From positions 126,414,974 to 126,478,973 of the forward strand of contig JAVGWX010000003.1 of assembly GCA_036924085.1 (NCBI GenBank): a stretch of DNA of 64,000 nucleotides, read 5' to 3'. This DNA is from Ariolimax columbianus. Lineage: Eukaryota; Mollusca; Gastropoda; Stylommatophora; Arionidae. Made by a program: the position numbers and the translations under genes. Below the pieces are notes generated by a model. That model worked only from the letters and a program-made list of their open reading frames with translations. It was not told where the DNA came from and searched no databases. Numbering within the stretch: the stretch's first letter is position 1; every line of letters starts with the position of its first letter. Below are positions 1 to 10,699 of the stretch, piece by piece.

Positions 1-932
1 TAAGCAGGACTATGTGGCTTTCTTTCCTTTAATCTGTCATCATTTCTTCCACTGCCGCCCTCAGTGCCTCTGCCTCCGATCTGATATTGCTTGTGTATTT
101 TCCAGTAGCGAATGAAAGTGTTATTTTTATGCCATTTGGTAGGCTCAGGAATGCTCCTGCCCCTCCGTACTGTGTTGTATTTGTTACGGAACCGTCGGTG
201 TATGCATGGATCTAGTTCATGCTTGGGTAGTTTTCCGTTATGTAACTCAGGGTAGTATCTCTTCTTTCTTTTTCAGACTGGCAGCTTTTGTTTCTAATAT
301 CTGGTATATTTTCTACCACATCTGGAAATATATGCTGCCTCCAGGTAGGTTTTCGTACAGTAGGGATGGGCTTTGGTGTTAGTGTGTTCATGGGGTTTTC
401 GTGCATCTTTGCTTTGGCTATTTCTGCAAAGTTTCTTCACTTTAGTTTCCCATTTCCGAAATTGTTTAGTCTCTGGTGCATTGGATGGTCAGTCAGTCTT
501 CTGAGTTTCTCTGATTGCAGCTGGGCTCTGCAGTCTCTTCTGTCGGTCATGGATTGCAGGTTTGTAATCTTTTCAAGTTCTACAATTGGCGTTGACTTCA
601 TGGCTCCTGTTATAACTCTCATGGCTTGATTTTGGAGTTTGCTAACTTTATCGAAGTTCGCCTTTGCTGCTGTTGTCCATACTCGCCATATTCGAGAACT
701 GGTCTCACTCTTCCAGTGTACAGTTTCTTTAGTATGCTTTCGTCTGCTCCCCAGCTTGTGCCAGCAAGTTTCCTCATGATTGCCATTCTTTCTGTGGCTC
801 TCATTCGGTTTCTCTCGATCTGACTTTTTTATGTCATGCGCCGATCAAATGTGACTCCCAGGTAGTTTGGGTTGTCGTTTGGCTGCAGGTATTTGCCGTT
901 TAGACTTAATTTGGTGTTTTGTGGTTCTGCGG
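1..932 (-). pseudogene. I/Jockey-like non-LTR retrotransposon remnant (RT C-terminal part to RNase H)
   Basis: On the minus strand this is a decayed copy of the element that is intact at 59394-61597. It aligns with about 60050-60983 there, i.e. roughly codons 200-510, from just after the RT catalytic FADD to the RNase H domain. Recognisable stretches include RKLAGTSWGADESILKKLY near 640-780 and the AEALRAAVEEM segment of RNase H near 45-90. The frame is broken into three short open blocks by frameshifts, so no product is expected. The copy is cut by the window start on its 3' side. Its 5' side ends at about 932, where a 31-bp tandem array begins. Family assignment to the RNase H-bearing I/Jockey group rests on domain order; the exact clade would need a tree. 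Confidence 0.9.
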
Positions 933-937
933 CTTAT

Positions 938-1240
938 GAATAACCGAACTTACCTTCATACAGCTCTGTAATAACCGAACTTGCTTTCATACAGTCTGTA
1001 ATAACCGAACTTTCCTTCATGCAGTCTGTAAAAACCGAACTTGCCTTCATGCAGTCTGTAATAACCGAACTTGTCTTCATGCAGCTCATCAATAACCGAA
1101 CTTGCCTTCATGCAGTTCATCAATAACCGAACTTGCCTTCATGCAGTTCATCAATAACCGAACTTGCCTTCATGCAGTTCATCAATAACCGAACCTGCCT
1201 TCATGCAGTTCAGTAATACACGAAATTGTTTTCATACGCT
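938..1240. repeat. 31-bp minisatellite (about 9-10 copies)
   Basis: Tandem units built on AATAACCGAACTTGCCTTCA followed by TGCAGTTCATC. The central copies are nearly identical and the outer ones are diverged. It starts right at the broken edge of the retroelement remnant at 1-932. Decayed units can be followed to about 1400 (aatcgaattcgccatc, aacgaatttgccatc). Confidence 0.9.
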
Positions 1241-2112
1241 TATGAATAAACAAAACTTGTCATCATGCGGTCCAGGAATCAACGAATTTGCCATCATTTC
1301 GATTAACAATAATCCAAAAATGTTCTGCTTCTCAATATTAATCGAATTCGCCATCTTTCGACTGTTTTCATTAGGCAATATACTCAGAAAACGCGGATTG
1401 CTTATTCTTCACTGACCAATTTCAGGGAATGAAACTACGGAAACAATTTATGGAAATCACTAAGTTATGCCCCTGAATCTGACGAATTCATTTGAAAACT
1501 ATGCCATCTCAAAAGTTTAATGATCAAATGTAAGTAGTACCTTACTTCAGATGAACAAGCCACGATTATACACAATATGTTGAGTAGGTAATCTGAAGGA
1601 CAAACACATGGGGCAGTTTTTTGTTTTTTGAAAGTACATTTTAAGTATTGGGTGAGAGTAAAGATGGTCCAATAACAGACATAACTGTGAGGGATGAAGT
1701 TTTAGAAACTATCGTACTGGGTCGCAGAATATTATTGCTGGGTAGGGTTCTACATAACTTACCTTTTCTAACTGTGAGCACGTTGTGTTTTACCTCTGGG
1801 CGTGTGCAGACTTGGGATTTTATATGGTGCTTTTGTCGAATGTTTAAGAACAAACATTTATAATTGACAGAAGTCTTATAAAAATTCATTTTAATTCATT
1901 AAAAACTTCATACAGGCACTAAATAGATCATCTATTTCTTTAGTTTATGTTAACACTAATCCGTATTCCCGATCCGTACAAACCAAAGAACCACCATTTC
2001 AGATAGAACTATTACATTCAACAGGTATCAAAACACTTAGGTGTGCTTTTACAGTGAGAGCTTTTGAAACATTGTATTTCACATGTTTCGGCTGCTGGGC
2101 TTGTAGACAACC
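1241..2112. other. Unassigned non-coding stretch
   Basis: To about 1400 it holds decayed relatives of the preceding 31-bp unit. After that I see only AT-rich sequence with short chance reading frames on both strands and no recognisable protein or repeat. Confidence 0.5.
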
Positions 2113-2240
2113 ATCCTCTTCTTCTTCTTCTGCGTTCGTTCTCAATCTCCTACTACCAAGCCCTGAACAGGGCTTTGCAAGTAGCAGGATGTAGTCTGGA
2201 GAACACAGTGCGTTGTGTCGCTCGCTAGTTCACAGCTCCA
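2113..2240 (-). mobile_element. SINE family A copy with (GAA)n tail
   Basis: On the minus strand: a head reading ctagcgagcgacacaacgca, then the diagnostic 3' half (ctacatcctgctacttgcaaagccctgttcagggcttggtag, then gagattgagaacgaacgcag), ending in (GAAGAA)n, seen as cttcttcttcttc at 2116-2128 on the plus strand. Related copies lie at 4838-5015, 9901-10088, 42549-43023 and 50844-51002. It is short and non-coding, and it has the (GAA)n tail also used by the retrotransposon at 59.4 kb. It may therefore be mobilised by that machinery; this is an inference. Confidence 0.75.
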
Positions 2241-2429
2241 TATCATCTTATTTTAGAGATGCCTGGAAGTTTACAGTGGCCCTGTTCCTTTCTCCTTCAA
2301 ACACTAGCACGTGAATAACATAAAGACTCGACATTCGCATCTTCCAGCGGCTCTCCAAACACCATGTTGTTGTTGTTTTTATTTCTTGTTTTTATTGGGT
2401 TAATTTAAAGGAGCTTGGTTTTCGCCATG

Positions 2430-3110
2430 CTGTTATTCAGTTCATAGAAAGACTGATTGTTCTTTCATCCTGTCAAGTTTATCTTGTATTTCACTATGAC
2501 TGTGTGACAAAAGTACCTTTTTTCAATTGTATGTAATGTCTTTGTTCTAATCCATTACTTGTGCTGAGTGCTCTTGAAATGAATAGTTCCTCCACTTGTC
2601 TTAATCCACATCCTTTTAGCCTTTTCTAGCATAGTATTAATGTCCATCTCTTCATCCTAATATACTATGTAGCACTTGGTATATGTTGTTCAGTTGATTG
2701 CTATATTATGGCTTCCTTTCCTGTTCTTGTAATAGGTGTACTCGACGTATCATTCTCCTTGTTTCATTTCCTTGGTGCTTTTTTATATTGAGCTGCAAGA
2801 TATCAACAACATGTGGTGGTCTGAAACGGCGTCTGCAATTCGCGTTATTCTTACATCCTGTTGTGTATTTTTGAACGCTTCAATGACACTGATATGGCCA
2901 ATATCATTTTCTGTAATGTGATCTCCGTGTGATCTTGTGTACATTCCTGTGTGGATCATGCTTCCTCTAATTATCATTTTGCTTAGCGCACAAAGCTCTG
3001 AAAACATTTCTCCCTTTCCCTTTACATATCCCAATCCTTGCCTTCCAATAATATGTTCATAACCTAAGGTTGTTTTCTCCCACTTAAGCATTGAAGCGCC
3101 TTATGAATTT
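2430..3110 (-). pseudogene. Endonuclease and linker remnant of a CR1/RTE-like retrotransposon
   Basis: Minus-strand translation at 2783-3091 reads as the C-terminal half of an apurinic-type endonuclease domain. It runs from GYEHIIGRQGLG through GEMFSELCALSKMII (usual form GE.F.DFC..N..VIGGT) and TENDIGHISV (usual form TENQIDHI) to QDVRITRIADAVSDHHMLL, which carries the SDHH catalytic motif. Downstream on the same strand (to about 2430), frame-shifted pieces of the coiled linker region seen in such ORF2 proteins continue. The RT domain is absent here. The conserved D of QIDHI is replaced, the N-terminal endonuclease half is missing and stops interrupt the linker, so this is dead. A plus-strand reading frame at 2736-2921 is a shadow. 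Confidence 0.8.
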
Positions 3111-3314
3111 GTTTTTCATTTTCTGTTCGTCAATGACCTCTGGAAGTTTGTTATATAAATTCTTGTTGTCATCTTCGACCTCATAAGTTCGTGCATAATG
3201 ATGTCCATATTAAAATTCTTGCTTTTGGTCTTAAGTGTAAAAAACTAAGTGCAAATAATGTGTGGGTATGATCAGATACCGCATCAAGATGACAACACAA
3301 TCGGAACCTCCATT

Positions 3315-3463
3315 ACGACAAAACAAGTGTGTACTTAAATTCCTTGGTTGTTAGAAGGGAAGTCAGTCTCGGAGCTTCATTGTCACATTACGACAAAACA
3401 AGTGTGTACTTAAATTCCTTGGTTGTCAGAAGGGAAGTCAGTCTCGGAGTTTCATTGTCACTT
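3315..3463. repeat. 75-bp tandem duplication (2 copies)
   Basis: Two adjacent copies of a segment starting tacgacaaaacaagtgtgta and ending cggagcttcattgtcac, differing at only a few bases, so the duplication is recent compared with surrounding decayed sequence. Confidence 0.9.
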
Positions 3464-4340
3464 TCCCTCCATTGTATCAATCTCCTCTTTTGAGGTCCTT
3501 CTTTTCCCACGGCTGCCTGCTCTTGATTTGTTGTTAATGTTTCAGTAACGGACTTTACTTTTATATATTTAGATGGTCGGCCCTAATGTAATCTGTTACA
3601 CTTTATGGAATTGTCCGTTTTTAGTCTATTCTCTTCCCCGTGACTTGTCCAGTCTGGGTGACATTTCTGGACATCTTCGCTTCCACCGGCTTAGCTCCTG
3701 TAGTCATTGAGACATGTCCGCTTCCCTCACCACTTCCAAGTAACCAACTCGAGAGACATCGTTAGGCGTGCCGAAACGCAATTACCTCATCACCATATCA
3801 TCTCGTCTGTCCACACATATCATTATGCGTGTTGAGACGCAATCGTCTGCAGTTATCCGTCTGTGTGGCGGTTGATATTTTCATTCTATTTCTCTGTAAT
3901 GTATAAGTAACACTGTGAACGTCTTCCCCTCGCTCTGGAGTCCTCCTGACTGTTGTTGTAGGCTCTCACGACGCGTAGGTTTGGAGATGTTCTTGTCAAA
4001 TGACATTCTATTTCTATATATGCCATGTAAAGCGCTGCTCCCACCGCCAGTCGAGTTTATTTATTTATTATTCTCTCATCTAATGGTCCTGACTGCTATT
4101 TGCAGGCATTTCATTTCATATGTTGTGATTGTTAGTTTCTGTGGTTTGCCGAGCAGCATTACTCTAATTCGGAAAAAGAATAGTTGTAAAATTCAGTTGT
4201 GAGATTTGGCGACACTGAAACGACAAGAACTTCGAGGGAATGCAAGAAAAAATGTTAACGTTTTGAAACTAAGGAAGAAAATAGTCAAAGCTTAAATTCA
4301 TATTTTCAAAGGATTGCGGGATCAAATTAATAATTTCAGT
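3464..4340. other. Unassigned non-coding stretch
   Basis: No recognisable gene or repeat family. A weak internal similarity exists between gttaggcgtgccgaaacgca (about 3753) and a sequence near 3825 (tatgcgtgttgagacgcaat), which could be an old duplication. Confidence 0.4.
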
Positions 4341-4344
4341 GAAC

Positions 4345-4418
4345 GTGTGGGGAAGGGGGGGGGGAGAGGAGGAGGAGAGAGAGAAGGGGCGGGGGGTCGT
4401 GGGGGGGAGGGGGTTGAG
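4345..4418. repeat. G-rich purine tract (low complexity)
   Basis: About 70 bases of nearly pure purine on the plus strand with several runs of four or more G (gggggggggg, gggg, ggggggg, ggggg). The pattern could form G-quadruplexes on this strand. The reading frames across it are compositional artefacts. Confidence 0.8.
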
Positions 4419-4837
4419 ATTACAATTTAAGAAAGAAAAATGGCAACATTCAATTATTAATTTCTTAATATATACGGACACGATTACATTATTTATTGCT
4501 GGTAGCCAAATGTTGTTTAAATTAATTCAATGAGATATAATTTGTCTGATGGCCGGTAGTCAAATGTTGTTTACATTAATACAATGAGACATATTTTGTC
4601 TGCTGATTGTTGTTGTTATTTAATGTCCACAATGAGGACGTTTACTCTTTTGTGCGCCCTGAACAGGACGATACGTGGCGGGTTGTAGTAGCTTTTCTTA
4701 CATCCCGAGCCTGCTTATGAAGGTGAACCGCGGTCCTCCAGGTGGTTGGGCTATGCTTTGGTTCATCTGTGTGACGCTCACTACTACAGGGATCATCTCG
4801 TCAGCCAGACTGTCTTGAACACAACCCGTTTCCAGGG

Positions 4838-5015
4838 ATAAAACCCTCATTATATAGTACCTCATCTACTAAGTTATACTGTAGTACAGTGTTAGTTCGC
4901 ATAGGTCAAGCTGTAAACTACGACACTCTGGACTACACTCTGCTACTTAAAGCCCTTTCAGGGCCTGGTAGTGGGATATTGAGAACAAACGGAGCCAAGT
5001 CAAGCCAAATTCATT
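4838..5015 (+). mobile_element. SINE family A variant (left flanking copy)
   Basis: Starts at ataaaaccctcattatatag, carries a 70-bp head (ctactgtagtacagtgttag type) and then the family A 3' half (gtaaactacgacac, ctacttaaagcccttt, gtagtgggatattgagaac). The copy at 9901-10088 has the same head, in the same orientation, about 5.06 kb away; the other family A copies do not have this head. Sequences outside the two copies are not alike. They bracket the decayed retrotransposon at 5052-9345. Confidence 0.75.
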
Positions 5016-6770
5016 CAAAGATACATAATTTGTTTGAAGGCAAATGATGTTTGGTTGGTTGGTTGGTTGTTTGGTTATTGATCCAGCGGCCTATGGGCTT
5101 CTGCACTATCGCACTATACCAAATAGTGGTATCTGCAAGTGTTTGTAAGCTGTTGTTTAGTTCTTCCAAGTGTTCCATTTGTCTGGCCTCGGAGGAAGAA
5201 GCTCTTTCCTAACACCTGCAAGGGCCGGACATTCAATAAGATGATGTTCAACAGTTTCATAGGGATGTGTGTACAGCCGACACTCTGAAGTATGTTCTGG
5301 TTAGATTCTGTTCAAGTGGTTAAGTTGTATGTGTTGGGTACGAAGTCGGAAAATGGTGCTTTGGTCTCTCGTTTTCAGGAGGTTGATGTTGTCTTTGGGA
5401 TTTGGGATGGCCATATGTTTGTAGATTTCTCTCCCACTATTTTCCATAACCCATCTATTCAGCCAGGCCTCTTTGTGCACAGTCTTCAGTAGTTGTTTCA
5501 CTGTCTGTGGGGTTGTTGGTGTGTATTGTTATTCTTGACTTGCTCCTTTCTTAGCCAGTCTGCCTTTTCACAGCCAGGTGTATTTGAGTGACCAGGGATC
5601 CATTGTATGTCTATTCTGACTTCATGGGATGTGAGAGGCTGGTTAGCATCTAGGGATATTTGGGTACGTTCAGACCTACAGTGACCACCGTCTTCCAGAG
5701 CTTGAAGGGCAGATAATGAGTCTATAAAGATTACGGTGCTTTTGGCTTTTGATGGGAAAGTATCTCTCATAAGACTGACTGGATCAGCACTTCGTGTTGT
5801 ATTATCTGTTAGTTTTGTTTGAATTTCTGGCATTTTAAAACATATATGTGGGGGTAAATTTCTTGTTGCTCTCTGTGTTTCTTGTCTTTTGTCTTGGACA
5901 TGATATCTGTCTTTAATCTTACTGACGTGCTGTAGGACTGGCTTTTATTTTATTCTCTGCTTTTTCTGCCATTTTTCTACAAGTTTTCTATTTGGGTGGT
6001 CTTTGCTCATTCTTTTACTCCTCTCATAAACTTCCATAGCAGCCACATCTCTTCGCATTTCAAGGAGTTCTACCTTCATATGAATTTCAGATGTCGCAGT
6101 GGGCGTTGACCTCATTGCTTCACTAATAAGGCGCAGGGCATTGTTTTGCACTCTGTCCAGGGACATTAGTCTGTGAGCATGTTGTCAGGAGTACATTGCT
6201 GTATTCTAAAGAAGAACGTACATATCCAAGAAACAAGCTTCTCAGAGTGTCCTTGTCTGATCCCCATGGTGTACCAGCGAGCCTCTTCAATAACTGTAGC
6301 CGCCTTAATACTTTATATTTAACATTTTGAACATGTTTCTTGAGACTGAGTTGTCGGTCTAGAGTGACTCCGAGATACGTAGGCTCTTCCTCTGGGCAAT
6401 TTCTGTTTGCCAAATCTCAGACTGATATTTTTCTTGGCTACTTTGTGGCTATTGGTAAAGATAGTGTAAACAGTCTTTTTCAGTTTATCTTCAGTTTCCA
6501 CATTTGGCAATACTCATGCAGTCTTCTCAGGTCTCCATTTAATCTTTGTGCTGCATTTTCTACATCTTCATGGCTATGTCATGTTGCTAATTCATCAGCA
6601 TACATGGCTTTTTCAGCTTTGATGTGCTTGGCCAGGTCATTTATGTAAATGAAAAAGAGAGTGCAGCTCAAAGCAGAGCCGTATGGTAAGCCTTCCTCTA
6701 AGACTTCTTTAGAGGAGACTGCATTGTTCATCTTTGTCTGGATTGTTCGGTCAATGAGAAAATATTTTAT

Positions 6771-7529
6771 TCAGTTGTACAACTTTCCGCTAATCCCCAC
6801 GTCAGTCATCTTCATCAAGAGACCTTTTCTCCATACTCGATCACAAGCCTGTTGTAAGTCTAAGAAGATTGCTACTGTATGTTTCTTATTTTGGAAACCA
6901 TCGTCAATTTTCTGTGTTAACCTGAAAAGCTGGTCTTCTGTGCAATTACCTTTTTTGAAGCATGCTTGTTCATGGCAAAGGATTTCTGAACTCTCAATGA
7001 ACCAGTAAACGCGTGCATTGACCATTCTTTCTGTTAATTTTCCAAGGGATGATGTCAATGAAATGGGACGGTAGCTTGTTGGTTTATCTGGAGGTTTGTT
7101 GCCTTTTAGGATGGGGATAACATGTGCATTCTTCCAGTCTTTGGGCAGTTGTCTATTTCTCCAAGTCATGTTTACTAACTTGAGGACTGTTTCTTTTCCC
7201 AATGAGCCCAGGTGAGTTATCATTTCATTATAGATTCTGTCTGGCCCAGGAGACTGTCTAGGTTTTAATTTCTTCAGACCTCGTTGAAATTTTTGCATTG
7301 TGAAGTCATCTTCAAATATGGAGGAACTAGCGGTTGAGGTTTTCTGTTGACGTTTCAAGTGTCCTAGACGTTCTTTGTCCAACTCAGAAAGCTTTCCTGC
7401 TCTGTTCACAGAGACAAGGTACCGGTTGAAGTGCACTGCTTTTTTCTGGTCTTCAGTTATTATTCCTCTACCGTCTATCACTGGCTTCAGATTTGTTCTC
7501 ATCCTGTTTCCAGACAAATTGTCCATCAA
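6771..7529 (-). pseudogene. Reverse transcriptase domain fragment (252 codons) of the 5.05-9.35 kb element
   Basis: The longest open block of the decayed element, covering the fingers and the first half of the palm of the RT. Visible landmarks are LKPRQSPGPDRIYNEMI (usual K..KSPGPDGI..E.I), PKDWKNAHVIPILKGNKPP, SYRPISLTSSLGKLTERMV, EDQLFRLTQKIDDGFQNKK and motif A as FLDLQQACDRVW. The block ends after ISGKLYN, before motif B and the FADD motif, which fall in another frame at about 6650-6770. Motif A normally reads DLEKAFD; the change to QQACD together with the frame loss argues for a dead enzyme. Confidence 0.88.
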
Positions 7530-8070
7530 CGTCTAGGCTTTCTTCCCATTGTGTTTTAGATCAAGTTTCACACATGTTGATGGACATTTTTTTATATTTT
7601 GTATTCTTAACTATGAGTTTGACCTTTGCACATATTTTGTTGTAGAGGATCTTTGATTCTTGTGATGGTGCTCTCTCGAGGGCTGTTCTTGCTTCATTGC
7701 TTTCAGATACGACAGCTTGCATTTCTTTGGTGTAGAATGGTTTAAACGACTTCCCACTGCCCTTTAGGGCAGCTTTGTGATGCTGCATTCAGAATAGCTC
7801 TTGTCACACGATTATTGAGTCTTTCTATACTGCTGCTGTCAATATAACCAAGCAGGTAGTCAGATGATTTTTAGAATAGGCTCCAGTGAGCTTTACCAAA
7901 GTTCCAGCGAGTTTTCTGTTTGCAGCATGCTTTACTGGGAATAGTTATGGTGGTGAGGATTGGGCTGTGATCACTTCCGATGTCATTAAGAACTTGCAGG
8001 TTGCAAGAGTCTATCAAAGCAGAGAAGCAGATCGTCAAGTCAGAGAGAGAGGTGGGCCCTGTGCAGCAGC

Positions 8071-8148
8071 GTTGGGGTAGAGTCTGCATTCTACAATACA
8101 GACAATTTGGTTGGGGTAGAGTCTGCATTCTACAATACAGACAAATTG
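8071..8148. repeat. 39-bp in-frame tandem duplication inside the endonuclease domain
   Basis: Two adjacent copies of gttggggtagagtctgcatt plus 19 bases. On the minus strand this duplicates 13 codons (the segment NADSTPT within TNLSVL..NADSTPTLLHRAH, a conserved part of this endonuclease family). Nearly identical copies indicate a recent event after the element had died. Confidence 0.9.
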
Positions 8149-8297
8149 GTTGCATCACAGAGCTCATCGATGAATGTTTCTGTACTGTTATGGTCAGTGT
8201 AACCCCAACGAGGCGAGTGTCCTTGAAGTCACCTGCAAGGTGTGTTTTGTGATATTGTGTTTTATGTAGATCTGGCAGGTCGCAGGTTGTCTGTAGG

Positions 8298-9101
8298 AGG
8301 GCTGTAAATGTTGTATATAGTGTACTTTGATCCAGTGTGCCAGATATTGATTTTCTGTATGTCTGTGGGATGGGCTGTAAATGTTGTATATAGTGTACTT
8401 TGATCCAGTGTGCCAGATATTGATTTACTGTATGTCTGTGGGATGGGCTGTAAATGTTGTATATAGTGTACTTTGATCCGGTGTGCCAGATATTGATTTT
8501 CTGTATGTCTGTGGGATGGGCTGTAAATGTTGTATATAGTGTACTTTGATCCGGTGTGCCAGATATTGATTTTCTGTATGTCTGTGGGATGGGCTGTAAA
8601 TGTTGTATATAGTGTACTTTGATCCGGTGTGCCAGATATTGATTTTCTGTATGTCTGTGGGATGGGCTGTAAATGTTGTATATAGTGTACTTTGATCCAG
8701 TGTGCCAGATATTGATTTACTGTATGTCTGTGGGATGGGTTGTAAATGTTGTATATAGTGTACTTTGATCCAGTGTGCCAGATATTGATTTTCTGTATGT
8801 CTGTGGGATGGGCTGTAAATGTTGTATATAGTGTACTTTGATCCGGTGTGCCAGATATTGATTTTCTGTATGTCTGTGGGATGGGCTGTAAATGTTGTAT
8901 ATAGTGTACTTTGATCCGGTGTGCCAGATATTGATTTTCTGTATGTCTGTGGGATGGGCTGTAAATGTTGTATATAGTGTACTTTGATCCGGTGTGCCAG
9001 ATATTGATTTTCTGTATGTCTGTGGGATGGGCTGTAAATGTTGTATATAGTGTACTTTGATCCAGTGTGCCAGATATTGATTTTCTGTATGTCTGTGGGA
9101 T
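8298..9101. repeat. 73-bp minisatellite, 11 copies, derived from endonuclease codons
   Basis: Eleven very similar 73-bp units (gggctgtaaatgttgtatat ... gtctgtgggat), spaced exactly 73 bases from 8299 to 9029, followed by a partial unit at 9102. The minus-strand translation of one unit reads PTDIQKINIWHTGSKYTI then YNIYSP, which is the normal endonuclease sequence at this point. The preceding (GIVTYIRNGIQG) and following (TDNLR, then AGDFK) endonuclease sequence flank the array. The array is therefore an amplified piece of the host element. Since 73 is not a multiple of 3, the frame changes each unit and long reading frames across it are spurious. Confidence 0.95.
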
Positions 9102-9345
9102 GGGCTGTTATATGTGTGACACATCCCTGAATGCCATTTCGGATATAGGTAACTATGCCACGGCAGTCGGTGCACTCACAGGCATAGCTAGTGTATCCTG
9201 TTCAGGTCAATGTCCTTGTGTAGAGTGTCTTACATTAGAGCCACATGAACCATGTGGTTGTTCAAAACCTTGGCAAGCCAAGCTTCTTATTTCTCAGACT
9301 ACAAATATTCAAATTGTAGAACGGTAAATAAACGTTTATTATCTT

Positions 9346-9900
9346 GTTTTTGCACGATTTTCTCATGTTAGTATGTTTATGTTTGTTTCCAGTAGTCCAT
9401 TTTTCACCTATTGCAGCCTGGTTACCCACTGCCAGGCGCGGACCTTGATGACCGAGGCGTCGTCCGAGCTCGTTTGTAAAACTTTTAAATTTTGTACTTC
9501 CCAAATTTTGGCATTGTCGGGCTGGTGAGTCTGTGGATATTTTTCCCACCGCAGGCAGAAGCCAGAAATGTACTGTCCTGCCATTAAGTAATTGGGAGGA
9601 AAGGGGGCGGGGGTGGTGCATTAGCAACGTTCCAAGGTACCGAAGCCACGATAGGGTTCACTGTGCCGAGTTCTCCGAGGCTCTAGACCTGTAACCAAAA
9701 GTTCCAGACAATTGAATCGTCACGTGCTGGGCTACTGTGCCTTTACGATTGGCCTCGATTGTCATGGTGCGGCGAATACAGGTTCTCTTTTCCCATGTCT
9801 GTTCATCCTGGTGCTGGTTCCTTCCTAACCACAGAGGGTGCATGCATATTGTCCAATAGGAAACCCAGTTGTACAGATGGGTCACTGGCAAGGTTTAAGA
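9346..9900. other. Unassigned stretch upstream of the 5.05-9.35 kb element
   Basis: On the minus strand a frame stays open from 9627 into the endonuclease start (contains FTNELGRRLGHQGPRLAVG), perhaps 5' sequence or an ORF1 relic of the element. I do not recognise it. Nothing else stands out up to the SINE at 9901. Confidence 0.35.
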
Positions 9901-10088
9901 ATAAAACCCTCATTATATAGTACCTCATCTACTAAGCTATACTGTAGTACAGTGTTAGTTCTCATAGGTAAACTACGACACAGCGCATTCCGTTCTCTGG
10001 ACTGCACTCTGCTACTTAAAACCCTTCCAGGGCTTGGTAGCGGGAGATTGAGAATGAACGAAGCCAAGCAAAGCTTTTTTTTTTTTTT
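9901..10088 (+). mobile_element. SINE family A variant (right flanking copy)
   Basis: Same head as the copy at 4838 (ataaaaccctcattatatag onward), then gtaaactacgacacagcgca, ctacttaaaacccttccagg and gcttggtagcgggagattga. It ends gaatgaacgaagccaagcaa before a run of T at 10074-10089. It is in direct orientation with the 4838 copy. Confidence 0.75.
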
Positions 10089-10440
10089 GTAAGACCAAAA
10101 GCTGTACTCACTAAATCTCTATCTCATTGATAGTTGACATGGTGTGTGTTCAAAGTTATGGAGCCCCTAGAATATCGTTTTTCGAGTTCATCTATTGACA
10201 ATCATGATTACTGCATACTCAGCTACATCCTATCATCCACACTCTATTAAAACCACAGTATCTATAACTCATGTACGGATGTACAGCGTGACCAAGCACC
10301 AAACACTTAAGAAAAGGATTGATTTCTTTTGAACTAAAATTCTACATTAGGCTGCTCAAAATACCATGGATAGCGAAAAGGAAAAATTCAAATATCCTAG
10401 AAGAAATGTATACCAAGGTATAATGGTTAGTAACCAATAT
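10089..10440. other. Unassigned non-coding stretch
   Basis: AT-rich sequence with no recognisable gene. Its last part (about 10330-10440) may belong to the decayed retroelement whose C-terminus follows. Confidence 0.35.
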
Positions 10441-10441
10441 C

Positions 10442-10693
10442 TTGTCTAGAAAGCTCAAATATTGTGTTCACACCAAACGCTATAATGGCGTAGAGAGAAC
10501 GATACTGGAGGATATGATGCCGGAAAAGCGGAGTAGAGGCAGACCGATTAGAAGAGAGGCACAAGATATCACGGAGGCCCTGAAGATGACAGCTAGAGAG
10601 GCGAGAGTTCTGGTTAGATATCGAGTCTTACAGATCGGCTATTGTGAGAGCGACGTTCTGCAAATGACATGCTACATGATGATGATGATCTAA
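10442..10693 (+). pseudogene. C-terminal fragment of a CR1/RTE-like ORF2 with (ATG)n tail
   Basis: Translation begins RKLKYCVHTKRYNGVERTIL and continues EKRSRGRPIRREAQDITEAL. This matches the usual C-terminal signature of these reverse transcriptases (R.L.Y.GHI.R..G.E..I..G..PGKR.RGRP...W..DI). It ends in the characteristic simple tail atgatgatgatgat at 10675-10688. The fragment is 5'-truncated: no RT catalytic motif lies upstream. The frame is open, but the conserved GH and W positions are altered (VHTKR, RREAQ). Confidence 0.85.
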
Positions 10694-10699
10694 AACGTC

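Larger units (their letters stand above)
5052..9345 (-). mobile_element. Decayed non-LTR retrotransposon (endonuclease-RT-RNase H)
   Basis: Minus-strand element read from about 9345 down to a (CCAA)n-type 3' tail at 5055-5082 (ggttggttggttgg on the plus strand). In order: endonuclease N-part (GIVTYIRNGIQG near 9140; KYTIYNIYSP, the usual YN.YSPP), a 73-bp array, endonuclease C-part (AGDFK for GDFN; SDHSPI near 7945), linker (7561-7870), RT (6771-7529, with RPISLTSSLGKL, DLQQACDRVW), thumb (5945-6510), RNase H (5498-5833, with IQWIPGHSNTPGCEKAD), and a C-terminal zinc-knuckle region to about 5080. Frameshifts and stops are frequent. An open stretch continuing upstream to 9627 may be part of its 5' region but matches nothing I know. 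Confidence 0.88.

Noticed and set aside
4838..10088. LTR retrotransposon with the two direct SINE-like copies as LTRs
   Set aside because: The enclosed element is a minus-strand non-LTR type with endonuclease and a simple 3' tail; copies lack LTR end motifs and occur elsewhere singly.
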